Program-made: the position numbers and the translations under genes | Part shown: piece by piece, positions 14,949 through 22,738 of the stretch | How the letters are laid out: each line of letters opens with the position of its first letter | Numbering within the stretch: the stretch's first letter is position 1 | Notes under the pieces: model-generated | Databases searched by the model: none | The model's input: only the letters and a program-made list of their open reading frames with translations | What the model was told of the DNA's origin: nothing | Assembly (NCBI RefSeq): GCF_002940005.1 | Contig: NZ_MDEF01000088.1 | Length of the DNA: 22,738 bases | Source of the DNA: Xanthomonas hortorum | GTDB lineage: Bacteria > Pseudomonadota > Gammaproteobacteria > Xanthomonadales > Xanthomonadaceae | Direction: 5' to 3' (one strand)

Positions 14949-17900
14949 CTACTTCTCCCGCCGCCAGTTCACCGAGCCCTTGGTCTCCACCGTGCTCGAT
15001 TCGGCTTCCACATCGAAGCCGCGGCTGAGCAGGTATTTCAGCGTCAGCACCGAGCCGCTGCCGACCATCGAGACGCCGTAGCCGACGTAGAGTTTGGGCG
15101 AGAGGTACTTGCCGAAGCCCACCACCGAGCCGACGGTGCTGGATTCGCTCACCCCCGCTTCGTCCAGCCCGAGCTTGGCGCCGATCTGCGAGGCGATCAG
15201 GCTGCTGCCGGCCGAGAGGGCGGCCGATGCAGCGCTGACCTGCTGGGTTTCGTCGCTGCTGGCGGTGGACAGGCCGCGGCCTAGCACCAGGTAGGACAGT
15301 GCTTCGGATTGCGACATCGCCGGTTCCGACCACACGTCCGCACGCGGCGATTCGGCGCGTCCGCTGACGTCGATGCCGGCGGTGACATCGCCGATCTTGC
15401 GTTCGGCACGCAGGCTCACGCGCGGGTCGGAAACGATGTTGTTGTTCCAGGTCAGCTGGCCGCGGCTGATGGTCAGATCCTGGCCGTAGGCCTTGTAGCG
15501 ACCGCGCACATCCAGCCCGCCATTGGCGATCATTTCGCGTCCCGGGCGGGCGCGGATCTGCATCTGCCCGCTCAGCCCACCCTTCAAACCGAAGCCGCTC
15601 ATATTGACCTTGTCGCCGAGCACGATGGCCAGGTCCATATCCAGCGGCGAAGCCGGCGCTTCTTCCGGATCCACCGGGTCCAGCACCACTACGTCCTCGG
15701 ATACCGAGGTGCCGCGATCCAGGCGTTCCAGGTCGATATCGGCTTCCGGTACGGTGACCTTGCCGCGCAGCTGCATGGTGTTGTCGGTGATGCCGAACTG
15801 CATGTCCGGATCGGCGATGATGCGCAACTCGCTGGTGTTGTAAGCCAGCACGTTTTCGCCGCGGATATTCAGCAGCAACGGCGTGGTGGTGCCGAACCAC
15901 GACAGGCCGCCGTCGATGTTGAGCGTGCCCTCGCCCGACTTGGCCGATGCGGTGATCTTGGCCGAGCCATCCGGCAAGGCGTCGAAGCGGCCCTTGCCCT
16001 CGCTCAGGGTCAAACCCATCGAGGGATATTCGGCAGTGAAGTTACTCAAGGTGGCATCGCCGCCGAGCAGCGGTTTGTCGCGGGTGCCGCGCAGGCTCAC
16101 ATGGCCTTCGACCAGGCCCTTGGGCTGCACCACATCGGCCACCACCAGCTCCAGCCAGTACAGCCGCGACATGTTGAGATACAGCTCGCCGTTGAGCGGT
16201 GCGTAGGCATCCCAGCCGGTGTTGAATTTGGCATCGACAAAGCCGGCGCCCTGGAAACCGATACCGAGCTTGGCCTGGATCTGCTGCGGATTGAAATCGG
16301 CCTGCATGCTGAATTGGTCGTAGCGCAGCAACTCGCCACGATTGGGATTGCCGGCCACCGCCGCATAACGGGTTTCGCCGAGGCGAATACCGCCTTCGGG
16401 CGAGGCGATGCGGAACGAGCCTTCCCACGCATTGCCGCGCGGCTTGAAGCTGCCATCGAGCGCGAGCTCGCCGCGCAGATAGATCTGTCGGCCTTGCTGC
16501 TTGGGCAACCACGGTTGCACCAGCGACAACGGCAATGCATCGCCGTGCACCACCATGCCTTGGCGCGGCCAGTTGGCACTGGCGCACAGCGCGCCGCCGG
16601 TGGCAGCGCCCAGGCAGGTATCGGACAAGGTAAATGCCGCGCCGTCGGTGCTGAACTGCGCCGGCTGCCGCAGCGCCCACGCAGCGCCCTTGGCCGGTGC
16701 GATCCGCAGCGTGCCGACCTGGCCCTGCCAACGCTCGCCGTTACGGCGCACATCGCCCTGCAAGGCGACGCTGGCCATGCTGTTGGCGATGTCGGCATCC
16801 AGGCGCAAGGCTTCCACCGCGCCACGTGCCTGCACGCGCACGCTGTCCAGCACCACACCGGCTTCGATCGCGGTGCCCTGCAATGCCAGTTGTCCATCGC
16901 TGCCGCGCCACGGCAACCGTCCACGCAAACTGATGCTCTGCGCGCTGTAGTCGTTCCAACGCAAGCCATTGCCGACGATGTCGGCAGTGATGTCGGGCGC
17001 GTCGCGACTGCCGCTGACCTGCAATTGCCCGCGCACCGTGCCAGTGGCGCCGGGCAACACATCGTCCAGCTGCAGCGGCTGCAGTTGCGCGGCGATGTCG
17101 AGCTGGTCGCCGACCTTGCCCTTGGCGTTGATGCGGCTGTTGCCCAGCGATAGCTGCAATTCGCCCTCGCCCTGTTCGCCACGCAGGGCGAACTTGCCGT
17201 TGGCCGACAGCGCGCGTTGCCGCAGCTGGCCGGTCAGGGTCGGGATATCCGCAGTGGCTTCGAAGCCCGGCGATACGCCGCCGGCCGGTGCCGGCAACTG
17301 GCGACCCTTGGAGGCGACCTTGCCAGAGAGATTGCCGTTCCAACCCGGCGCGAAGTAGCCCGGATCGAACTTGGCCAGTTGCGCGGTGACATCCCATTGC
17401 AGCTCCGGCGTCCAGCCCACTTCGCCGGTGAGATCCAGCGAGCCGCCCGGGGTTTTGGCCTGCACCTGCTTGAGCTGTGCACGTTGATCGTTGCCGCGGC
17501 TGTCGAACACCAGCGCGGCCTGTTGCCCGTCGCGTTCCAGCGTGGCGCGACCGATCGCCGCCCACGCCTTCAAGGTACCGGCCACGCCCAGGCGCGCATC
17601 GACCAGTTTTACCGGCACAGCGGGCGCATCGGGGGTGGCCGGGTCCGGCGTCGGGGTGAAGCGCAAACCGCTGGCGTTGACCGCGAAACGGAAGCTCGGA
17701 TTCTGGGTGTCGCGGAAATCCGCCGTACCACGCAATTGCGTGCGGCCTTCGAACGTATCGATCACCAGCGGCTCGACCGTGATGACCTGGTCCAGCAGGC
17801 TGATATGCGAGGGCTGCAGCGTGGCGCTTAGCTCGCCTTGTTTGACGCTGCCTTGCAGATCGGCGGTGCCGCCCTTGCCGGAGGCTTGCAGGTTCAGTGC

Positions 17901-18809
17901 GATCGGCGTGGCCGGGGCGGCGTACTGCCCGTTGGTGGCCGGCATCAGCAGCGAGGTATCCAGCGCGTCGGTGACGGCCTTGAACGCCCAGGTCGGCGCG
18001 TCGCGCCCGGTAAACACCAGGCTGGCCTGCAGCGGTGCCGGCGCGCGGCCGGCGATGGCCACTTCCATCTTGTCCAGATCGCCGCGTGCAACCAGCCCCA
18101 GGCTGGCCGGCGTGCGCCCGCGTGCGGCCGGCAACACGGCGGTGGCGGTGAGGTCGGCGCGGTAATCGTCGCTGGGCACGTAGTCGCCGTGCAGGCGGAA
18201 ATCGCCCATGTCGGTATCGACCACCAGATTGCGCGTGCGCAACTCGCCGGTCGCCACTTCCAGCCCGCCCTGCACGGTGTGCAAGACGATCATCGGCTGC
18301 TGCAGCTGGGTGATGCGCAGGTTGTCCACCGCGATCTTGTCGGCCTGGATCGCCAGCGGCACGTTGATCTGCGGCAACGATTCGGGCCAGCTCGGCAGCG
18401 TGAACGGTTCGTCGCTCTTGCCCAGATTCAAGGTGGCATTGCTGACCTGCACCGCATCCAGTTGCAGCTTGCGGCCGAGCAGCGGGCGCAGATCCGGTTC
18501 CAGATACACGCGCTCGGCGGTGAAATGGATGTCCTGATAGCGGAAATCGACATCGCGCAAGGTCAGCGGGCCGGCGACCGGGCCTTCGACCTTGCCGTAG
18601 GTAAACGTGGCGCCGACCGGCAAGCGCGCCACCACCTGCGCCAGCAGCACATCGCGCCCGGCCACGGTCTGCAGCAACCAGTACACCGCGATCAGGGCCA
18701 GCAGTATCAGGCCCAGCACGGTCAGCCCGGAGCCCACCCAGAACCGGCGCCGGCGATAGAAACGGGCGCGGCGCGGTGCGGGGGTCGGCGTAGGCGTCGG
18801 CGTGCTCAC
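14949..18809 (-). CDS. tamB: Translocation and assembly module subunit TamB
   Basis: Inner-membrane-anchored, AsmA-like bridge protein (DUF490/TamB family), 1286 residues, partner of TamA. It is thought to act in outer-membrane protein assembly and lipid transport across the periplasm. After a Thr-Pro repeat (STPTPTPTPAP) and an Arg-rich stretch comes one membrane anchor at about residues 24-46 (WVGSGLTVLGLILLALIAVY). A very long repetitive beta-rich region follows. The C-terminal conserved domain includes DPRVSLRAERKIGDVTAGIDVSG, SEALSYLVLGRGL, LGLDEAGVSESS and the final GSVNWRREK, close to the usual family ending. The start is GTG 18809, whose last two bases overlap the tamA stop (GTGA), so translation is coupled to tamA. 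The frame is open further upstream inside tamA, which I disregard. Confidence 0.93.
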   Translation of the reverse strand: MSTPTPTPTPAPRRARFYRRRRFWVGSGLTVLGLILLALIAVYWLLQTVAGRDVLLAQVVARLPVGATFTYGKVEGPVAGPLTLRDVDFRYQDIHFTAERVYLEPDLRPLLGRKLQLDAVQVSNATLNLGKSDEPFTLPSWPESLPQINVPLAIQADKIAVDNLRITQLQQPMIVLHTVQGGLEVATGELRTRNLVVDTDMGDFRLHGDYVPSDDYRADLTATAVLPAARGRTPASLGLVARGDLDKMEVAIAGRAPAPLQASLVFTGRDAPTWAFKAVTDALDTSLLMPATNGQYAAPATPIALNLQASGKGGTADLQGSVKQGELSATLQPSHISLLDQVITVEPLVIDTFEGRTQLRGTADFRDTQNPSFRFAVNASGLRFTPTPDPATPDAPAVPVKLVDARLGVAGTLKAWAAIGRATLERDGQQAALVFDSRGNDQRAQLKQVQAKTPGGSLDLTGEVGWTPELQWDVTAQLAKFDPGYFAPGWNGNLSGKVASKGRQLPAPAGGVSPGFEATADIPTLTGQLRQRALSANGKFALRGEQGEGELQLSLGNSRINAKGKVGDQLDIAAQLQPLQLDDVLPGATGTVRGQLQVSGSRDAPDITADIVGNGLRWNDYSAQSISLRGRLPWRGSDGQLALQGTAIEAGVVLDSVRVQARGAVEALRLDADIANSMASVALQGDVRRNGERWQGQVGTLRIAPAKGAAWALRQPAQFSTDGAAFTLSDTCLGAATGGALCASANWPRQGMVVHGDALPLSLVQPWLPKQQGRQIYLRGELALDGSFKPRGNAWEGSFRIASPEGGIRLGETRYAAVAGNPNRGELLRYDQFSMQADFNPQQIQAKLGIGFQGAGFVDAKFNTGWDAYAPLNGELYLNMSRLYWLELVVADVVQPKGLVEGHVSLRGTRDKPLLGGDATLSNFTAEYPSMGLTLSEGKGRFDALPDGSAKITASAKSGEGTLNIDGGLSWFGTTTPLLLNIRGENVLAYNTSELRIIADPDMQFGITDNTMQLRGKVTVPEADIDLERLDRGTSVSEDVVVLDPVDPEEAPASPLDMDLAIVLGDKVNMSGFGLKGGLSGQMQIRARPGREMIANGGLDVRGRYKAYGQDLTISRGQLTWNNNIVSDPRVSLRAERKIGDVTAGIDVSGRAESPRADVWSEPAMSQSEALSYLVLGRGLSTASSDETQQVSAASAALSAGSSLIASQIGAKLGLDEAGVSESSTVGSVVGFGKYLSPKLYVGYGVSMVGSGSVLTLKYLLSRGFDVEAESSTVETKGSVNWRREK

Positions 18810-20587
18810 AGGTTGGCCCCGATATCGATATAGAGCTGAAACTGCGAGTCGGGGTCGTTCAGGCCATGCGCGATGTCCACGCGCACCGGTCCCACCGGCG
18901 AGCGCCAACGCAGACCGAAGCCGATACCGGTATGCCAGTCGGGCGTGTCGTCGAAGGCGCTGCCGCTATCGACAAACACCGCGCCGCCCCAAGGGCCGCC
19001 CTTGAGGTAATGCTCGTACTCGGCGCTGGCGGTGACCACGTTCTTGGCACCGAGTGCGAATTCGTCCGGCCTTGGTGTGCGCGGGCCGACTTCGCGGAAG
19101 GCATAACCGCGGATGCTGTTGGCGCCACCGGCAAAGAAGCGCAGGCTCGGCGGCATCGCCACCAGATCGCTGGTCCAGGTGGTGCCGCCTTCGCCGCGCA
19201 GGATCACCCTGCCGTTGTCGCCGGCACCCAGAAACCAGCGCAGCTGGCCGTAGACCTGGCCGAAGTTGGTATCCGAGCCGGCGCCTTCGGCACCGCCGCG
19301 GATGAACGCCTGCCCGGACACGCCACTGCGCGGAAACAGGCGGTCGTCGACGTTGACGTAGTTCACCTGCAACTGCGGATAGACCAGCGTGGAAGTCTCG
19401 TACACCGCACCTTCGAAATCGTCGCCACTGCTGAAACGCCAGCGCTCGCGCAAGGCGTTGATCGAGGCGATCGCGCTCCAGCGCTCGTTGATCTGGCCGC
19501 TGCGGCTGCCGGTGAGTTTGACGTTGCGCAGGTCGATGTATTCGGTCTGTTCGTCGTACAGCCGCGCCGAGGCGGTGTACCAGCCATCCAGCCAGCGGAA
19601 CGCCGGCACGCGGTAGCTGGTGGTCAGGCTCTTGCGGTTCTGCGCGTAGTCCAGCTGCGTGTCCATCTTGTGGCCGCGCGAATTCACGTAGCGCCGCTCC
19701 ACGCCGCCGCGCACACCGGCGCCGCTCTCGCTGCCGTAGCTCAAGCCCGAGGTGTAGACGGTGCGCTTGGCGCGAGTGAGCTTGACCTCCACCGGCACGC
19801 GGCCCTGGTCGTCGGCGTCTTCGGGCTTGGGCTGGATGTCGATGGTGCTGAAGTAATCGAGTTTGGTCAGCGACTCGCGCAGGCGATCCAGCTTGCCTTC
19901 GTGGTAGTAGCTGCCTTCGTCCCAGTACACCAACGGGTCGAACAGGCCTTCGCGGAAGTAGTCGTAGTCGAAGTGCACCTTGCCCATGTCGTAGCGGCGG
20001 CCGCTGTCCCAGTTCAAATCGATATCGGCGGCATGCTCGGCACGAGTGACGGCAACGCGGCGTTGAGTGAAGTCGGCATCGAAATAACCACGCTCGGCCA
20101 GACGACGGGTGATGCGCACCTTGCTGGCTTCGTACTGCGGGTGGCTGAAGACCTGGCCCTCGTGCGGCTCGAACTGCTTGAGGTCCTGGCCCAGGTAGCG
20201 GTCCTGCTCGGCCCAGCCGGTGATGGAGATATGCGACTGCCGCACCCGCACCGGCTCGCCACGCTCTACCGTGATCACCACCGTGACCTTGTCGCCTTCG
20301 CGCGGTGCAGCCAGTTCGATGGTCGGCGAGTAGTAGCCGAACGGCTCCAACGCCTCACGCGTCTGCCGCTCGGCTTGCGCCAGCAAATACTCGATGCGCG
20401 ACTCGCCCTGCTCCTTGCCGACAGCCTCATAAAGAGACAGGGAGACCTCGATGTTCTCGATCATCTCGGCGGCGTCGTCGCCGTCCAAGCCTTTGATTTC
20501 GATCTTGTCGATGGTTCCGCGGGCAGCCGCTTGCAGCGGAACGAGCAGGGTGCAGAGCAGGGAGAGAGCAAACACGACTTTAAGCAT
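18806..20587 (-). CDS. tamA: Outer-membrane assembly factor TamA
   Basis: Omp85-family outer-membrane barrel, 593 residues. Residues 1-22 are a signal peptide (MLKVVFALSLLCTLLVPLQAAA). POTRA-like domains follow to about residue 260: GTIDKIEIKGLDGDDAAEMIENI; EPVRVRQSHISITG; YDMGKVHFDYDYFREGLFDP. The C-terminal 16-stranded barrel holds the Omp85 motif in FFAGGANSIRGYAFREVGPR and AVFVDSGSAFDD, ends with SPVGPVRVDIAHGLNDPDSQFQLYIDIGANL and lacks a terminal Phe/Trp. ATG 20587 is chosen because the signal peptide starts there; an upstream in-frame TTG at 20623 is less likely. It works with TamB, whose gene overlaps its end. It diverges from the TonB-dependent receptor gene across about 180 bases. 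Confidence 0.93.
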   Translation of the reverse strand: MLKVVFALSLLCTLLVPLQAAARGTIDKIEIKGLDGDDAAEMIENIEVSLSLYEAVGKEQGESRIEYLLAQAERQTREALEPFGYYSPTIELAAPREGDKVTVVITVERGEPVRVRQSHISITGWAEQDRYLGQDLKQFEPHEGQVFSHPQYEASKVRITRRLAERGYFDADFTQRRVAVTRAEHAADIDLNWDSGRRYDMGKVHFDYDYFREGLFDPLVYWDEGSYYHEGKLDRLRESLTKLDYFSTIDIQPKPEDADDQGRVPVEVKLTRAKRTVYTSGLSYGSESGAGVRGGVERRYVNSRGHKMDTQLDYAQNRKSLTTSYRVPAFRWLDGWYTASARLYDEQTEYIDLRNVKLTGSRSGQINERWSAIASINALRERWRFSSGDDFEGAVYETSTLVYPQLQVNYVNVDDRLFPRSGVSGQAFIRGGAEGAGSDTNFGQVYGQLRWFLGAGDNGRVILRGEGGTTWTSDLVAMPPSLRFFAGGANSIRGYAFREVGPRTPRPDEFALGAKNVVTASAEYEHYLKGGPWGGAVFVDSGSAFDDTPDWHTGIGFGLRWRSPVGPVRVDIAHGLNDPDSQFQLYIDIGANL

Positions 20588-20767
20588 CGGCAAAGGATAC
20601 CCAGCCTGGGCGTGAAGGGACAAAAAATCTAAGCAATCGCGACTATACGGACGCGCATGCGCTGGTTAGAGTCGGGGTGTTGTTAACGTTTCGTTGACAG
20701 CATGCCAAGCGGCCCTCCCCCGGATTGCCGCGCGCCCTGTTCCACACCTTTGGAGAGAGAGGTTTTC
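20588..20767. promoter_or_regulatory. Divergent intergenic region, tamA versus TonB receptor
   Basis: 180 bases carrying promoters for both directions. A GTTAAC palindrome and TTGACA-like bases (TTGACAG, near 20695-20701) lie upstream of the receptor, but no matching -10 at good spacing was convincing. A purine-rich GGAGAGAGAGG ends six bases before the receptor ATG and is its ribosome site. Confidence 0.35.
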
Positions 20768-22723
20768 ATGAAGCGTCATCTATTGGTCAATGCCGTCTGC
20801 GCCGCCCTTGCATTCCCGTCGCTTGCCCTGCCGTCGCTTGCGATCGCACAGAACAAGGACGACGTGACCGAATTGAACAAGGTCACCGTGACAGGCTCGT
20901 TGATTCCCCGGTCGCAGGTCGAAACGGCCAGCCCGGTGTTCTCCATCACCGGCCAGGACGTCCAGCGCCGCAGCTTCAAGGATGTGTATGACGTGCTGCG
21001 CTCGCAACCGATGGCCACCGGCTCGGTGCAGGACGGCCAGTTCAGTGGCGGCTTCACTGCCGGCGCCAAGTCGCTGAGCCTGCTCGGGCTGGACCCCGGC
21101 TTCACCCTGGTGCTGATCGACGGCCGGCCGATGGCCGACTACCCGCTGCTCTACAACGGCCAGAGCAACTTCGTCGATCTGGCCAGCGTGCCGGTGGGCA
21201 TGGTCGAACGCATCGATGTGGCGCCCGGCAACCAGTCCTCGATCTACGGCTCCAGCGCCATTGCCGGTGTGGTCAATATCATCCTGAAGAAGCACGTCGA
21301 CGGCGTGCAGATGAATTACCGCATGGGCACCTACGACGGTGGTGGCGGCAACAACCAGCGCTTCCAGCTCACCGGCGGCAGCACCCTCGGCAAGGCCGAT
21401 ATCGTCTGGGGCCTGCAGCTCAACAATCAGGACCCGATCTACGGCTACCAGCGACGCGATTTCGATTCCACCTCCGACAATCCGGACCCGAGCCTGCGCT
21501 ACGGCTCGCGCATCGCGTTGCACAATCTGGCAACCACCTACATCGACCCGGGCCAGGCAAACTGCGATGCACTGGGCCCGCTGTTCAACGGCTCGGTGCA
21601 GTACGACAACCGCGCCAATCGCGGCAACTTCTGCAGCAGCCGCACCGTGCCCGGGTACGCCAGCATCCTCAACAAGGAACGCAGCGCCAGCGGTTACGCC
21701 AACCTGACCTACGCTTTCAACGACAACACCGAAGGCTACGCAACGCTGCTGCTCAATCGCACCAAGGTGGAGGTCAACGGCGGCTCGCGCTTCTGGCAGA
21801 CCTCGTCCGACACCGGCGGCTTTTTCTACAATCAGGACAGCCAGCGACTGGAGAGCTACCAGCGCGTCTTCGCGCCCGAAGAAGCCGGTAGCCCGACCTT
21901 CAACAACGTCCGCCAGACCGCCGATTCCTACAACATCGCCGCCGGCATCAAGGGCGGGCTGGGCGGCAGCAACTGGACCTACGATGCGTACTACGCGCGC
22001 GCCGAATACCGCATCGACAGCCGCCAGCAATGGCCGTTGGCCGACCGCATCGAAGATTTCTTCCACGAACAGTTCCTGGGCGCGCCGCAGGGCGACTTCT
22101 CCGGCTATCCGATCTATTCGCCCAACGATGCCAACTTCTATCGCGCGTTGACGCCGGCGCAGTACCGCAGCTTCAACGACGAGATCCGCACCAAGTCCAG
22201 GACCTGGACCCAGAACGTCAACCTGCAACTCACCAACACAGAGTTGTTCAGTCTGCCGGCCGGCGCCGTGGGTGTGGCCGGCGTGCTGCAGGCCGGCAAC
22301 CAATACTGGGAAAATCCGACTGATCAACGCGTCATCGCTGGCGATTTCTATCAGCTGACCGGCACCCAGGGCAGCGGCAAGCGCGAGAACTGGGCGGCGG
22401 CGTTCGAAACGCGCGTGCCGATCCTGAGCACGCTTACCGCCAACCTGTCCGGCCGCTTCGACGACTACAAGAACCAGGGCGGTGGTAGCGATTCCAAGTT
22501 CACCTACAAGGCCGCGCTGGAGTTCCGCCCGACCGATGCGCTGTTGTTCCGCGGCAACTACGCCACCGCGTTCAAGGCACCGGACATGGCGTTCACCTTT
22601 GCCGGCGATAGCGGCTTCTTCCAGGGCGTCAACGACTACTACCGCTGCGCGCTAGAAGAACCCGGTGTGCCGATCGCCGACTGCACCCGACATCCCCCCG
22701 CCCTGAGTAGCGGCTTGGTTTAG
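20768..22723 (+). CDS. TonB-dependent receptor, 3' end lost (probably interrupted)
   Basis: Outer-membrane TonB-dependent transporter of the large Xanthomonas type. A signal peptide (MKRHLLVNAVCAALAFPSLA, cleavage near AIAQ) is followed by a short extension with a TonB-box-like segment (ELNKVTVTGSLIPR). The plug domain includes FKDVYDVLRSQP, FTLVLIDGRPMADYP, VERIDVAPGNQSSIYGSSAIAG and VVNIILKK. Barrel strands are recognisable from about residue 180. Homology runs to NDYYRCALEEPGVPIADCT, a segment normally found about two thirds along a 900- to 1000-residue receptor. Eleven unrelated residues (RHPPALSSGLV) then lead to TAG 22721-22723. The remaining strands and the terminal Phe are missing, so this 651-residue product should not form a barrel. 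ATG 20768 is set by GGAGAGAGAGG and the signal peptide. Substrate unknown. Confidence 0.85.
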   Translation: MKRHLLVNAVCAALAFPSLALPSLAIAQNKDDVTELNKVTVTGSLIPRSQVETASPVFSITGQDVQRRSFKDVYDVLRSQPMATGSVQDGQFSGGFTAGAKSLSLLGLDPGFTLVLIDGRPMADYPLLYNGQSNFVDLASVPVGMVERIDVAPGNQSSIYGSSAIAGVVNIILKKHVDGVQMNYRMGTYDGGGGNNQRFQLTGGSTLGKADIVWGLQLNNQDPIYGYQRRDFDSTSDNPDPSLRYGSRIALHNLATTYIDPGQANCDALGPLFNGSVQYDNRANRGNFCSSRTVPGYASILNKERSASGYANLTYAFNDNTEGYATLLLNRTKVEVNGGSRFWQTSSDTGGFFYNQDSQRLESYQRVFAPEEAGSPTFNNVRQTADSYNIAAGIKGGLGGSNWTYDAYYARAEYRIDSRQQWPLADRIEDFFHEQFLGAPQGDFSGYPIYSPNDANFYRALTPAQYRSFNDEIRTKSRTWTQNVNLQLTNTELFSLPAGAVGVAGVLQAGNQYWENPTDQRVIAGDFYQLTGTQGSGKRENWAAAFETRVPILSTLTANLSGRFDDYKNQGGGSDSKFTYKAALEFRPTDALLFRGNYATAFKAPDMAFTFAGDSGFFQGVNDYYRCALEEPGVPIADCTRHPPALSSGLV

Positions 22724-22738
22724 AGTCCGGGGGTAATG
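22688..22738. mobile_element. Probable left edge of an insertion sequence inside the receptor gene
   Basis: Receptor homology stops at about 22687. The sequence beyond begins with a C-run (CATCCCCCCGCCCTGAGTAG) and carries CCCCCG (22695-22700) opposite CGGGGG (22728-22733). The window ends in ATG (22736-22738), which could start a transposase. The element family is not recognised, the exact edge is uncertain, and no target duplication can be seen because the far end is outside the window. Confidence 0.5.

Noticed and set aside
15309..17153. Long plus-strand reading frame (614 codons) opposite tamB
   Set aside because: Antisense shadow; tamB has family motifs and a coupled start.
18866..20632. 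Plus-strand reading frame of 588 codons opposite tamA
   Set aside because: Antisense shadow of a well-supported Omp85 gene.
20780..22327. Minus-strand reading frame of 515 codons opposite the TonB receptor
   Set aside because: Antisense shadow; the receptor has signal peptide, plug and barrel motifs.

Overview
The window looks like a chromosomal segment of a Xanthomonas species (Gammaproteobacteria, Xanthomonadaceae). The signs are very high GC with strong third-position GC, a yybP-ykoY Mn riboswitch in front of mntP, GTAG-type intergenic palindromes, a tamA-tamB pair, a large TonB-dependent receptor, and the gene set for cellobionate use known from X. campestris. A broken kinase gene and an apparent insertion in the last gene suggest an IS-rich lineage such as X. 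oryzae; the species is an inference.

Layout. At 166-1674 (+) is a secreted S41 peptidase. At 1785-2549 (+) are a Mn2+ riboswitch and the Mn efflux pump mntP. A GTAG palindrome (2567-2634) separates mntP from the convergent gene at 2657-6105 (-). That gene is a transporter-fused hybrid histidine kinase, broken by one missing base near 3999-4001. The stretch 6106-6674 has no gene but holds two nested palindromes sharing an inverted 33-bp core. At 6675-10477 (-) are a GH94 phosphorylase, best read as cellobionic acid phosphorylase, and its GPH-family transporter. A gluconokinase (10636-11220, +) diverges from them. Together these three would import cellobionate, split it to glucose 1-phosphate and gluconate, and phosphorylate the gluconate. 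After a composite intergenic repeat and a 35-bp dyad comes a periplasmic PQQ-type beta-propeller protein (11711-13441, +).

At 13540-14636 (-) is a compact three-gene operon. It has two proteins that resemble type II dehydroquinase (AroQ) but appear to have lost most active-site residues, plus a 75-residue protein I do not recognise. This is the least explained part of the window. At 14949-20587 (-) lie tamB and tamA (outer-membrane biogenesis), overlapping by 4 bases. Divergent from tamA is a TonB-dependent receptor (from 20768, +). Its homology ends abruptly near 22688, where a mobile element seems to begin.

I found no tRNA, rRNA, CRISPR array or replication origin. All family assignments were made by eye from motifs and domain order; no searches were run.
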